A DNA stretch of 64,000 nt, taken from positions 4,092,001-4,156,000 of the forward strand of contig JAHCVI010000003.1 of the NCBI GenBank assembly GCA_019096155.1. Direction: 5' to 3'. Positions 23,399 to 34,726 of this stretch are shown here, in pieces. How positions within the stretch are numbered: the stretch's first letter is position 1; the number at the start of each line of letters is the position of its first letter. Below the pieces are notes generated by a model that saw only the letters and a program-made list of their open reading frames with translations, was not told where the DNA came from and made no database searches. The position numbers and the translations under genes were made by a program. This stretch comes from Staphylotrichum longicolle (taxonomy: Eukaryota > Ascomycota > Sordariomycetes > Sordariales > Chaetomiaceae).

Positions 23399-24852
23399 AT
23401 GAAGCTCCTGGTGCTGCTAGCGAGCGCGCTGCTTGCCGGGTCCGCCGCCGGCGCGCCGACTGCTCAGATTCCCAAGTTCACTCAAGCGGAGATCGACAGC
23501 GGCAAAGCCATCCGCGAGCTGGGACGCATCGCTTACGAGAATGCCCTGGCGCGCGCGGCGAAGGCAACGACCGGTTGCACCAGGGACAAGGTGCGGATCA
23601 GGAAGGAATGGTGAGTTGTTCGAGGGGTTCCGGAACTCATATACGTCGAGAAGGAAGACCAAGAGTGAGACTGATTCGTGTCACTCTAGGCGCAACATGA
23701 CCCTTACCGACCGCAAGGGGTACCAGGAGGCCGTGCAGTGTCTGATGCAGAAGCCGGCGCGCCACAAGGGCCTCGACGGCGTCCGGACCGCGTGGGACGA
23801 CTATGGCGCGCTGCACTACTACCAGACCCCCTACGTGCACAACTCGGCCACCTTTCTCCTCTGGCATCGACACTACAACTGGGTTCTCGAACAGGACCTC
23901 AGGGATATCTGCGGCTACACGGGTGGGTTTTCAAACATGTCCAGCCTGCGAGGTGGGACGGCCTCGGGTGAGCAATGGTTTCTCTGACATTCAGGGGTAT
24001 CTCGATTAGGTGTCTTCCCCTACTGGGAGTGGGGACTCGACTGCGGCAGCATGGGCACGATCGACAAGTCGCCCGTGTTCGACGGCAGCGAGTACTCGCT
24101 CGGAGGAAACGGCAAGTACGTTGCAGGGCACCAGGCGGCGATTGGCGGTGCCCGCCCCGGCACGGGGGGCGGCTGCTTGACCTCGGGCCCGTTCTCCAAC
24201 TTTACCGTCAACATGGGGCCCGTCGGCTCGCGGGATCCGCTCAAGTACAACCCGCGCTGCATCAAGCGTGACCTGAACACGGACGTGTGCAACCGCTGGG
24301 CGACGCTCCGCAACACCACCGACCCGATCCTCAACAGCGCCGACATCGCCGTCTTCCAGGCCGTTGTGCAGGGTGATGGGCGCTGGCCTGCAGCAGCTCG
24401 TGTGGGCATCGCTGTACATGGTGCGTTCGAAACTACTCCCAGGGACAGGAACAGAGGGAAGAGCTGACATTGACTGTTCAATGGGAAAGGTGGCGGGCAC
24501 TACGCCATCAGCGGCGACCCTGGCAGTGATTTCTACTTCTCGGCCCTCGAGCCCGGCTTCTACCTCCACCACGGCAACATTGACCGGATGCACTTTATCT
24601 GGCAAAACCTGGACTGGGAGAACCGACAGGTACGTCGAGGAAGTTCATCAAGTCATTTGTATGTAAGATGGCTGACTACCTATGCTACAGACCATTTCTG
24701 GGACCAACACCATGTACAACTCACCGCCCACCCCCGAGGCTGTTCTCACCGACAACATGGGGTTTGAGCCGCTCAACAGGAATGTAACCATCAAACAGAC
24801 CATGGACACGGTGGGCGGCACTCCGCTGTGTTATGTGTACGAGCCGTGGTGA
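23399..24852 (+). CDS. Secreted tyrosinase (type-3 copper oxidase, 385 residues)
   Basis: Five exons (23399-23610, 23690-23922, 24010-24420, 24490-24629, 24691-24852) give 1158 nt in frame. A signal peptide (MKLLVLLASALLAGSAAGAP) is followed by the tyrosinase domain. CuA ligands are H113, H121 and H130 in ALHYYQ, VHNSATF and LLWHRHY. CuB ligands are H285, H289 and H312/H313 in VHGGGHYAISGD and FYLHHGNIDR. All six copper histidines seem present, so an active enzyme that hydroxylates phenols or oxidises catechols to quinones is expected, outside the cell. The length fits short fungal secreted tyrosinases that lack the large C-terminal shielding domain. It neighbours a Zn2Cys6 regulator and a methyltransferase-like gene. 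Confidence 0.92.
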
Positions 24853-25629
24853 ATGGTCTGGAACTCTGAGTTCTCGATCAAGCAGTTGGATTTGTTTGTC
24901 TTTCGCAAGGATCTGTCTGGCGGGGACCCTGCGGTGTCGCAACCGAGTTCATGGCCAATGGCTTTCGTCAGTCAAGCAGTTATTAGTTCAAAATCAGCTC
25001 AATCAGCTCTGTCAGCCTTTGTCATGACCCTTTCTAAACGAAAAGGTTGACGCTGTGACATCGCGGGATCGTCGAGTTGGTTGGATGGACCTCGCAACTT
25101 GCCGCTCGCAGCTCACCATGCCCGCGCGACCGACGGAGCGGGAATCAAACGTGCAAGCGTGGACTTTTCTGGCGGGAATAACGCTGGGATGCAGCCCTGG
25201 GATGCAGCTGACTTGGTCGTTGGCGTTAGTCCTCGGAGCATATCCAACGGTCCCGTTCCCGACCCGCCGCTTCGGTCCCGGAGCCAGCCTCAGCCAGGGG
25301 GGCGCTGCACACAGGATTCCAGGAAGGACCGTGAGGAGTCTGAGGGCCGCAGCAATAATGCAATAGTCGGGCACGGGTACATACCTTGCCGACCGGTGCT
25401 TCGGAATCGCTGTTCAGCACCCAACAAACATGAGGGGCTCCAATTTGCGAGCTGGTTTGGGAATGGCGAAGATTCAAGATTTAAATTTAATGGCCTCGTT
25501 ATCAGTCAACATGCCACTGGTGCCACCCACACCCACCCCTGACCGCGGCCAGCTGCATCGCTCGACGAGCCAACCGAGCACATATAACTCGTGTCCAGGG
25601 ACGTACCTTGTTGGCATGTCTCACATTCG
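24853..25629. other. Spacer between tyrosinase and methyltransferase-like gene
   Basis: Tyrosinase 3' UTR and the promoter of the next gene. No additional gene recognised. Confidence 0.4.
25581..25587 (+). promoter_or_regulatory. TATA-like box of the methyltransferase-like gene
   Basis: The motif catataa is about 43-49 nt upstream of the ATG at 25630. Positional evidence only. Confidence 0.35.
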
Positions 25630-27767
25630 ATGGCCTCGTTAATGTCAGCGCTCTTGAACAGGGTCTTTCCCACTCCCACAATGGCTGCGCACCTCGTCAG
25701 CAACAGTCATGGCCCTCATGATCTCCAGGATCACGCCAGCAGAACAAGCCACTCTGCGGGTCTCGATGCCATTGAGACGCTCAAGGCGGTCCAGGGCATC
25801 ATCAACACCTACCTCGCCAACGGCGGCACCGACGGGCGTAGCACGATCCCAACCCCTGAACCCAGTCCGGTTCCCAGGTTCATGGAGGATGCCCAACATG
25901 ATGTTGGCTTGAAGGCAAGAGGAGAGGAGGCGGTGCGGAAAGACGCAGGCCCAACAGATGCAGGGCCCGTCACTGAGAGCGTTGTGATCAAGGAGACCGT
26001 TGGAGATGATGGCCCTCAGCCGGGCATAAACGGTGCCGAGACTGATATCACATCTCAGGCTCTCCAGGCCACGCATGGGGTGACACTCAACGAGCAAGAC
26101 AGCAAAGCAGTCAGCACAGTACCCAGCGCCATCGATATGGAGTCTGGCAAACCAGCGGGTGCTTCTCTGGCCAACGAGGACAGCAGCGCGGACACCAAGA
26201 AGCCGCCTCCTCCTCCTGCCATGCCAGGGCTGGACCAAGACCGCCTCCGCGGCCTCGTGGACGACATCACCCGCAACATCTCCCAGCTTGTCACCGACGA
26301 TTCGGCGCGCATCAAAGCAGCCACTGCCGCCCTCGAGCTGGCCGCAGTCGTCCGCCCCCCTGGCGACACCATCATGAGCTGGTTCGCCAACATGTCCGTC
26401 ATCTCGGCCGTGCGCCTCTTCCTGCACTGGGGCGCCTTTGACATCATCCCCGCCGCCAAAGGCGAGAGCATCACCTACAGCGAGCTTGCGAACAAGTTGA
26501 ACGCCGAGGAGGGCCTCATCAGTCAGTCTCCCCCCGACCCACTCCCCTTCTCCTCAGTACCATACCAACTAACCCCCCCTCCTACCAGCCCGCGTAGCAA
26601 GCATGCTCACCGCATCACACATCCTCCTCCACCACCCCCCAATTCCCTCCCTTTCCAACCCCTCATCCCATCTCTGCCCTCCCTCTCCACACCCCAACTC
26701 CCTCCTCCTCCGCGCCCACCAGCCCATGTCCGCCATGTTCTCCCTCCTCTACACCAACATCGGCCCACGTCTCGACCATCCTCCCGTCCTACTTCGACGC
26801 CCACGGCCGCGCGGAGCCGCTGGGGCCGGCGCGCATCCCGACGTCCGTCCTGGCGGGCCACCCGAAGAGGACTTCTTCGGCCTGCTCAAGCGCGACGGGC
26901 CCCGCCTGCGCGACTTTGGCGTCGCGATGCGCATGACTAGTCGGAGGGTGCCGGTCACGGGCATGTACGACATGACGGCCGTGCTCAAGGAGTGTGAGGA
27001 TGCGAAGAGAGACGGTGTGGGTGGATGTGGGCGGCGGGGATGGGCATACGGTTGGGGAGTTTTTGGAGCGGTATCCTGGGTTGAGCGCGGGGCGGTGCGT
27101 GGTGCAGGATCTGGAAGAGGTGGTGGAGGCGGCGAGGGGGATGCGCGGGAGAGGGGGCTGGAGGGGTGAGGTGGGTGGGGATAGACTTTATGAGGGATGC
27201 GCCGGTGGAGGGTGAGTTTTTACTTTGGCTCTTTGTCTTTCTTTCCTTCTTGATGAGAGAGGGGGGGAAACAGCTAACGTGGTGTTGTTGTGTGTGTGGT
27301 GTGTAGGCGCGCTGGTCTACTACCTCCGGCACATCATCCGGGACTACTCGGACCCCGTGTGCACGACCATCCTGCGCAACGTCGCCCGCGCCCTGACGGA
27401 CCCGGCCGGCCGCGTGCTCATCTCGGAGCAGATCCACCCGGACGTGACCGGCATGCCGGGCCCGCCGCCGCTGTACGCGGCCTTCAAGGACTTTTCGATG
27501 CTCTCCATCGGCGGCAAGGAGCGCTCGCTGAAGCAGTTCGCCGCGCTGGCCGATGCTGCCGGGCTGCGGGTGTCGGGCGTGTTTCGGGACGGGGCGACGC
27601 CGCATGCCGTCATCGAGCTTGCGCTGAAGGAGGTCGGGGAGGTTGGCGGGGAGGGCGCTGCGGGAGGGGAGAGGGTCGGTCGACAGGAGGATCTCGATGA
27701 GCAGAAGGGCGTTGAGGGGAGGAAATGGGTTGTCGATGGAGGGGAGGCTGACTCGGCTGCACAATGA
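25630..27767 (+). pseudogene. SAM-dependent O-methyltransferase-like gene with several frame breaks
   Basis: The first exon (ATG 25630, or 25681) encodes about 230 low-complexity residues, then the winged-helix/dimerisation part of plant/fungal-type O-methyltransferases (ISAVRLFLHWGAFDIIP, ITYSELANKLNAEEGLI). After an intron at 26522-26588, family-like pieces follow in changing frames: RVASMLTASHILL and MSAMFSLLYTNIG, then TILPSYFDAHGRAEPLGPAR, then EEDFFGLLKRDG to VPVTGMYDM, then TVWVDVGGGDGHTVGEFLERYP (SAM motif I), then VRWVGIDFMRDAPVEG. A second intron is 27212-27306. The last exon has YYLRHIIRDYSD and VLISEQIHPD. At least four single-base shifts are needed near 26778, 26864, 27008 and 27150. 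If intact it would methylate a small phenolic or similar acceptor. It is a decaying gene or has sequence errors. Confidence 0.65.
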
Positions 27768-28225
27768 TGATCTGAGCAAGAGATGAGTTCCCAAGAGACA
27801 GGGCGAAACAGGACCTAGGGAGGACATGTTGGGAAATACGGTACTTGGAGGAACCGGTTTCGTTTGGCGATCCCCGCCTTTTTTCTACATACTTTTTGAT
27901 CCACGAGCAGTAGCGACAAAAATCCAAGAGAAGATGACCATGAATGAACCGGACAACTGAGGAACAACAATCCGGAGATTCGCAACCTCGGCTCCCCTAG
28001 GATTGCTCTCGCACGACATTGAGCACCAAGCACCCCTGAACAAGCAACCTCAGAGACGGAATCACGACACGCAACATAACCAAGCATCATGTATTCATTT
28101 TCCAGACCTCGCCGCACTATTTCTGATCTGTACCCCTGCATTCTCAAAACGCTATACAACGCTGGTACTTCGTATCTACTACCAAGGTATGTTCGCATAC
28201 CCCCATCCCAACTCCGCCCCCTCAC
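27768..28225. other. Convergent intergenic spacer
   Basis: The 3' regions of the methyltransferase-like gene and the oppositely oriented TPR-like gene. No feature seen. Confidence 0.4.
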
Positions 28226-30866
28226 TCAGTCGGGCGACACATCCCCTCCATCCCCATCCCCCTCACCTACACCACCATCCGGCTTTCCCTCCAACCCCGC
28301 CAACCCCCCAACAGTCTTCTTCACGGGCTTCTTCCTTCGCTTACGCACTCCCTCCCCACCACTCCCATCCCCTGCGCTCGGCGGGGGCGCTTCACAGACC
28401 CAGCGGGCAATGACGCTCGCCCGGTCACTCGCAGCAGGGTACTCTCTCCCCTCGTCCGCGATAGGCGCCTGTGTGGCGCGACGGCGAGCTGCGGGGACTG
28501 CGGCCGGAGCGCGGGAAGAAAACTTGGCAGGTGTCTTGTTGCTACTCACGGTTGTCGCTGATGGCAGTGATGCTGGCTCTGCCTCAATAGCTTGGGGGCT
28601 TGTGGTGGGTGTGGCGCCAGCTGGGTTGGGCGGCGTGGTGTCATCGGATGGCCCGGTTAGCGCTTCCCTGAGAAGTTTCGCGTCGAGGGCGTTGACGGCG
28701 CTATCGAGACGGTAGTCGCGCTCGGCGCGCAGCTGGCGGGCGCGGATAGCCAGACGGAGAGAGGGCTCCTCGGCGGTGCGATCGTCGCTGGGTGTCTCTA
28801 GGGCAAGTTGTGGGCGAACAAGGGCTTTGGATTCTTTGTCCGGCTCGGCTGGTGCTGCGGTGGGCGGGTCAGGGGTTGCGGGTGCGCTATCGTGACCTGG
28901 AGCTGGGAGGGCTTTGGTCGGTCTTGGGGGTGGGAGGAGAGGGACTGGAGTTGCGCCGTTGCCGGCAGACTCAAAGAGCGCGAGGGGTGCCGGCGCGCAG
29001 AGCTCCTCCCACGCTTCTGGCAGCTGAATCCAGTTACCGCTCGCTCGCAGGACGTCGATCCAATCGGAGCGAGCGGGACATCGGCTCGATTGGAACACAG
29101 GGTAGCCGTCGGCAAGGCGGGCAAGGCGCGCGGCCATGTACGCGTGGCGGAGCAGCTCTTTGGGTGAGGTCTGGATAAGGCAGTGGCAGAGCAAAAGCGC
29201 ATGGAGCCCATCCGTGAGCAGCGGGTGACATGTCAAGGTCTCCGTTGTGGTTTGCAGGGGGCCGGGGGCCGGCGGTAGCGCACGTGTGGGGGGCAGTGGC
29301 TCCGTGCTTGGATAGGGGGCAGGGACGGGGTGAAGAAGCGAAGAGCTCTGATAACGCGTAAATGCGGTGAGGCGTCCTCTCCGCCTCATTGTCGCCGGCA
29401 AGGGGCGAGCGAGGCCCGACGGATAGCTCTGGGATCGCGGGGCCCTGGCGCCGTTGACGGCCGAGTTGACCTTGCGAGTAAAGTCCTCAGCGACCTCAAT
29501 GGGCAGGTCTGGCGAATACTCAAAATGAGCGAGGAAGGCCATGAAGTCCCGCAAAGCGCGCTTGGCGTTCAGCCTCACAAGTTTCCGGGCTTCGACCATC
29601 CTACGCTGTGCGTCTTTTTCCTCTGGTGACGGTTCTGGCTGGGTCTCCACGGCCTGGGTAGCACAGCCATTAGCATGCGCCTTCTTTGCGCCCGAGTCTA
29701 CCGACAGAGCAGCAGCAGCGTGGCAGCAGGCGATGCCCAAGTACACGCCCGCTCTTTGGAACAGCAGTTGCATCTCTAGACTGCTCGGCTGATCTTCCTC
29801 CTTCAAGATGACGTCGGGTTGCCGTCGGTTGGTTGGGGGCGGTTGTTGCCGCAACACGAGCTGAGTCTCCAATCGCGACCCCTTATGGGTCAGTCGAGAC
29901 AGGCGGTCAAGTTTGAGAGCCTCCGTCAAATCGTCCACGGCGCCTTGGTAGTCACCCTTGAAGACGCGAACCATAGCGCGGGTCCTCAGGCGCGCTGGGT
30001 CGGACGGCTTCGCGGTGACGATCTCGTCCAGCGGGGTGAGGCTGGTGCACTCGACCAGCTGGCGGCTGGGAATCTTTTCGTGAAAGAAATGGACATACTT
30101 GGCATCGGCGTCCTGGGGGTTGCGCTGGAGCACCAGGGACGCTACGTCCTCAAGCGCAGAGGCGCTTTGCATAGTCGCGACGCTGCAGGCAATCTCGTCC
30201 AGCCGATACGCCTCGACCAGCTTCTGGGTGGCCTGCTCTCTCATCCTGTGCCTCCTCTCCGGGCTGAGCTTCGTCTGTGGCGGTGGCCGTTGGCCAAAGC
30301 CAAGACCTAATGCGGCTGCATGGTGCGCAGCTCCGGTGAGACCCCGCTGGCCGATGGTGGCCACTCCGCTGGCAGCGCGCACGGCGAGATTGGTCGCCTC
30401 GTCCACGAGGCGCCGGATCTTGACGAGGTCAAAGAAGACGGCCGGGTCAATGGGGCGCGGCCTCGGGGTGTTGTAGTTGGCGTTCGCGATGGTCTCGAGA
30501 ATCTCCGGGGGTAGCTGGAGCCACGGGCCATGGAAGGAGGAGATGTATCGCCAATGCCTACAACCCAGACGTCAGTCGCAGCTTGGAGAGATTGCGCTCG
30601 ACGCACAGAGAGGTAACGAAGGTGAGGGACGTCGCTCAATTACGCGGCGACCTGTTCTCCACAACCAATGGCAAACAGGGTGCGACGAGGGCAGGTGGGA
30701 AAGGAGCGCACTTATTCCTACAGATTACGAGGACCTGAGGCTGCTGCTGGGCAGCCTTTGTCTTTGAGGGTTTCTTGGTGGCCGGCTGTGGCTGCGACGG
30801 CGAAGATGGGGGGTCATTGTCGCGCCCACCATCGGCGCCGGACCCGGGCCTCTTCTTGCCGGGCAT
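28226..30866 (-). CDS. Conserved fungal 'histidine kinase group' protein with TPR-like region (828 residues)
   Basis: Two exons (30866-30712 and 30557-28226) join across a 154-nt intron (gtgcgc, branch gactgac, end ttgtag) to restore ICRNKHWRYISSFHGPW. The N-terminus is Lys/Pro-rich, followed by the conserved LPPEILETIANANYNTP and VFFDLVKIRRLVDEATN. A TPR-like helical pair then follows (ARLRTRAMVRVFKGDYQGAV). The C-terminal half is Pro/Thr-rich with basic runs (KRRKKPVKK, nuclear-localisation-like). Fungal databases commonly name this family 'histidine kinase group protein', but I see no kinase or receiver motif. The function is unknown. It probably predates its accessory neighbours. Confidence 0.8.
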
Positions 30867-31979
30867 CGTCGGAGTCGAAGCTCAGGGAGGTCGGCCGGGG
30901 GGTGCGCGATTGGCGGGTCGCGGCGCAGCGCAGCGAGCGAGCAATTGGGCGGCGTGAATTTCTGGATCCCGTGGGGGACCCGGGGCCGAGTCAGCAAGAA
31001 TCGGCGGCCATCAATTGCCCCCCATTGACGACTGGACCGCCGAACAAAGAGTGCAAGTCCATTCAGAGCAAGAGGAAGTCGCAACACCCGCCCGATTGAA
31101 TCAATCTGTCAGCCGCAATGGAATCCCCCAGCTCAGCGCGTTACGTGCAACGATCAAGGTCAGTTCCTCTGGTCCGTGGTGCTGCCCGGAACATCACGTG
31201 CCGAGACTCGACAATGGTACTCGGGAATGCTTGCGGCAGACATGGCAAGTATGGTTTTGTGGTATTGTGTGATGGAAGGCGACAGGCGACAGCAGATTTG
31301 TCAATTGAAATGCAGTTGTGATGGCCGAGGATCAGGGCAAGTGCCAGGTGCGATTAGACAATGGCAAACGATGACGGTCGAGGCAGCGACGACTTGCTGC
31401 AGGCAGCAGAGATGTGCATTTGCGATCCAGCCCTAACCCTCCTCAACCCCCAGCATGTCGACCCGGACCAGCCCGTTGCACCTCACTGAGCAACGAGCCA
31501 GAGTGTTGCAAGACATGGCCTTGCTACCTTACATTACTCAACGCTGCACATGAGGTCCCGCGCATCTCGAGCCCTTGTCAGAAAGCAGCTAGGAATAGAT
31601 GCACGAGATTGACCAGAAACGGCCTGGAACCCTGGATATTTTTAACTCTTCAGTTGTCAATGTGCCAGGTGTGATTGGCTGCTGGCCCCGACTCGGGCGC
31701 TTCCAACGCCAATTGCTGCAGCATTTACGCGCCCACTCCCGCCATCACCAGCACGCCCAGCACCGGCATTCCACATTGGATGCACGGCTTGGATGGCAGC
31801 CGTGGTAGTGCTTCAAGATGAGATGACTTCCCACAGGCTCCCAGGGGTGCCCAACTCTGGATCCTTCACTCCCATGCCCTTGAACTTGTCGATTCCCAAC
31901 AACATTGCTGTGATTGATTTTGTTGTTGAGGCTGTCTCCGAGCATCTCGCCCAGGTTCAACTGAGCTTCTTCCCTCACC
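30867..31979. other. Divergent spacer, no gene recognised
   Basis: Separates the minus-strand TPR-like gene from the plus-strand DOMON gene. Small frames only; a lone ccctaaccct at 31430 is not a telomere repeat array. Confidence 0.45.
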
Positions 31980-33572
31980 ATGCTGTCAAGTGGACGGGCT
32001 TCAACGCCAAGATGGATGCCATGGCTGGTCCTGTGCATCATCACACAACTCCACCTCACCAGGGCCCAGGCGGCCGTCTCAACGCTGTTTATCCCGGACA
32101 CCAACACCATCGTGTCCATTAACCTGCCACCCAACTCCGACGACATCAACTTCTATGTCTCGACACCAGACTGGTACCAGTACACCGCCATCGGCTTTGG
32201 GAGCAGCATGGCCAATGCCCTGATGCTGGTCATGTATGCTTCCGCAGACCGCAACAGTAAACCAACCCCTTCGAATACCTTCACACCAGTTGAACACATT
32301 TTGACACAACCATCACAGGCGTGACGGTCAGTCCGCGGATAGCCACGTAAGGAAACTTACCCTTTGATTACACTTCTGCCGGCTCACACAACCACAGAGG
32401 CAACACGGAACCCGTCTGGTCCCCCGCCATCGACCTCGCCATCCACTCCTCCTCCATCGACGACAACAACGACATGTTCATCAACGGCACCTGCCTCGCC
32501 TGCCGCCGCCAGCCCTCCGTGACCGTCAACTCTTCCTCGCCCATGATGTTCGCCATTGGTCCCAGCGTCGACCTCGCCACCGACGACCTCGACGCCCGCA
32601 TCCGCCGGCACTTTGCCTACGGTCCGGCCCCCTATCTTTTCCTCCCCCCAACCCTCATGATTACCTAACTAACAAGCCACCCACTCTTCACAGCCCACTT
32701 CACAATGGACCTCACCCTTGCCACCGGCCCCGGCGGCATCCCCCTCATCACCACCCCCGCCTCCGCAACCAACGTCTCCGTGGGCGCGGCCCTGACGCCC
32801 GCGGGCCTGGTGCGCGACGACAACAAGGCGGCCACGGCCCACGGCATCCTGTACGCCATCGTCGCCCTCGCCGTCGCGCCCTTCGACTCGCTGGTCGCGG
32901 GCGCCCTCGGCAGCCGCTGGGCGTGGCTGCACGGCGTCACGGCGAGCGTGTACCTGGCGTTTGTGGTCGGGGCGATGGTGCCGGGTGTGATTATCAGCGG
33001 GCAGCATGTTGCGGTATGTTCTCCCTCTTTTTTTTTTCTTTTCTTATTGTGTCGGTGTCCGTGTCCGGTGAAAGGGGTGGGGGGATTTGACTAACTTTTG
33101 GGGTTGGAATAGACGAGGCACTTCCGGACTGGCCACCAGGTCCTGGGCTGCTGACCATTGTTGCGATGACCGTCATGTTCGGGTGGGGGGTGTGGCTGTC
33201 GTGGGTCAGGCGGTCGGCCAAGAAGCACGGGCAGGAGCCGCCTCAGAGCGCGAGGGTGTTGGGGGCGGTGCATCGCTGGGCGTGCAGGGTGATTTGGCTG
33301 CTGTTGTTGGTCAACGTTGGACTGTAAGTGCTGACCGTGATGCCTTTGGTGAAGCGTGGTCTGTGAAAATTTGACTGACGTGGCGGTTTAGGGGCATGAA
33401 GCTATCGGAACAGAAGCTGGTCTTGCTCCTGGCATACGTGGCATTGGCGCTTGGTCTGATTGTCATCCTGGTGCCTGTGTACTTTTGCATCTGGAGGTGC
33501 TCGAAGCGGAGGAGCAAGAAGGAAGATGATACGCATGAGTTGCACACCATCTACGACCACAACTACCACTGA
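31980..33572 (+). CDS. DOMON-cytochrome b561 membrane redox protein (one-base frame break)
   Basis: Six exons: 31980-32256, 32319-32346, 32398-32621, 32694-33013, 33113-33323 and 33392-33572. After a signal peptide (MPWLVLCIITQLHLTRAQA, possible start at 32016) comes a DOMON domain (INFYVSTPDWYQYTAIGFG) likely to bind haem. About five membrane helices of a cytochrome b561 domain follow, with candidate haem histidines in AHGILY, WLHGV, TGHQVLG and AVHRW. The tail is basic and cytoplasmic. The family moves electrons across membranes, for example in iron reduction or with secreted oxidoreductases. The summed exons are one base short of a full frame: after TGHQVLG (about 33148) a base is missing before LLTIVAMTV. 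Everything else joins perfectly. Confidence 0.8.
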
Positions 33573-34726
33573 GTCTGGGAAGTATTGGCGTCGAAGGCGC
33601 AAGGTCGGGTGGTTCTGGGGTTGTCATTGTGTTGGCGTTGGATCGTTTTCAATTGTTCTCAAGTTTGATACCACAACATTGTAACATTGCTCGGGCCGTT
33701 TATCCTGGGTTCCTGCTCATACAAATCACGGCTGATTCAAACACCGGTTCAAGCGTAGCCACGGAATCAATGAGTTCATACTACGATAGGTAGTAGCCTT
33801 GCCGTCAATCTCACATAGCTCCCATTTGGGCCATCTCTGGCGCCCCTGAAAAGTTGAGGTTTCCAGTCCTGCAAAGTACTTGTTTTCTTCCGTCCCTCTT
33901 CTGAGCTCAATGCATGCGATGCAAATGCAAGGTACATGTACCTGTTACGGCACGCATGCCAATCAGGGAATTCGGGGATCTCGGCAACCCGATCAGAGAC
34001 TTGAGTCTACTCGATGAATAACCCATCATCAATAGAGACAGAATCGGGAGAGAATAAGCGGTAAAATACACTAGCGACTGACACAGAGCATCCCGGGATC
34101 TAGGCTGCCAGCCGTCACCAACCCGAGTACCAGTCCGGCATATCATGACGCATGCATTTTGATCAACTTATTCGGGTTCAGACTCCATGAACAGTGCGCT
34201 CCGTGCTATGACCGAACCGAGCGCCGAAGCGGTCCCGAGAGTCTCACCTATCCAGACGATGGCGTCAACAGTACTTGGTAACCCATTCACCCAACTAGGC
34301 AGAACAACTCCGACCTCGCTATCCGCACTAGTATTCTGTTGAGCTCCGGGATCATCTGCGCACGAAAAGCGGAAAGGGGCAGTCGAATTACACAACATTC
34401 CCTAGTATCCTTAGCCTTTGGTGTCCTTGTCAAACTCCTGGGTACCCGACAGCAGTACAACTAAACCCGGGATTTAAAAACGATCCCGGCAGCTCTCCCC
34501 GCAGACCAGACCCACTGAGACGCCAGCCAACCCAAAGCCGGCTACTCTGTTCCTAAACTAACGGATTCATCATCAAGATTCCGCACTCGCGCCAAGCCCG
34601 TTGTTCACCGGCTGCGGCCGCACATCGGCCGTGCTGGTCCACGCAAAAGTTGGCCTTCCCTTTTCCTTGATCGGTGTCTGTCCCGGCCCTAACTTTTCAA
34701 TCAAAGTGGCATGATATCGAGAGAGC
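33573..34726. other. Intergenic spacer upstream of the MFS gene
   Basis: About 1.15 kb with no convincing frame. Short frames on the minus strand near 33.9-34.4 kb lack recognisable features. Confidence 0.4.

Noticed and set aside
28226..30866. Signal-transducing histidine kinase suggested by the family's database name
   Set aside because: No H-box, ATPase or receiver motif is visible; the name is historical.
31430..31439. Telomere-like ccctaaccct
   Set aside because: A single isolated copy with no array; chance or an old interstitial remnant.
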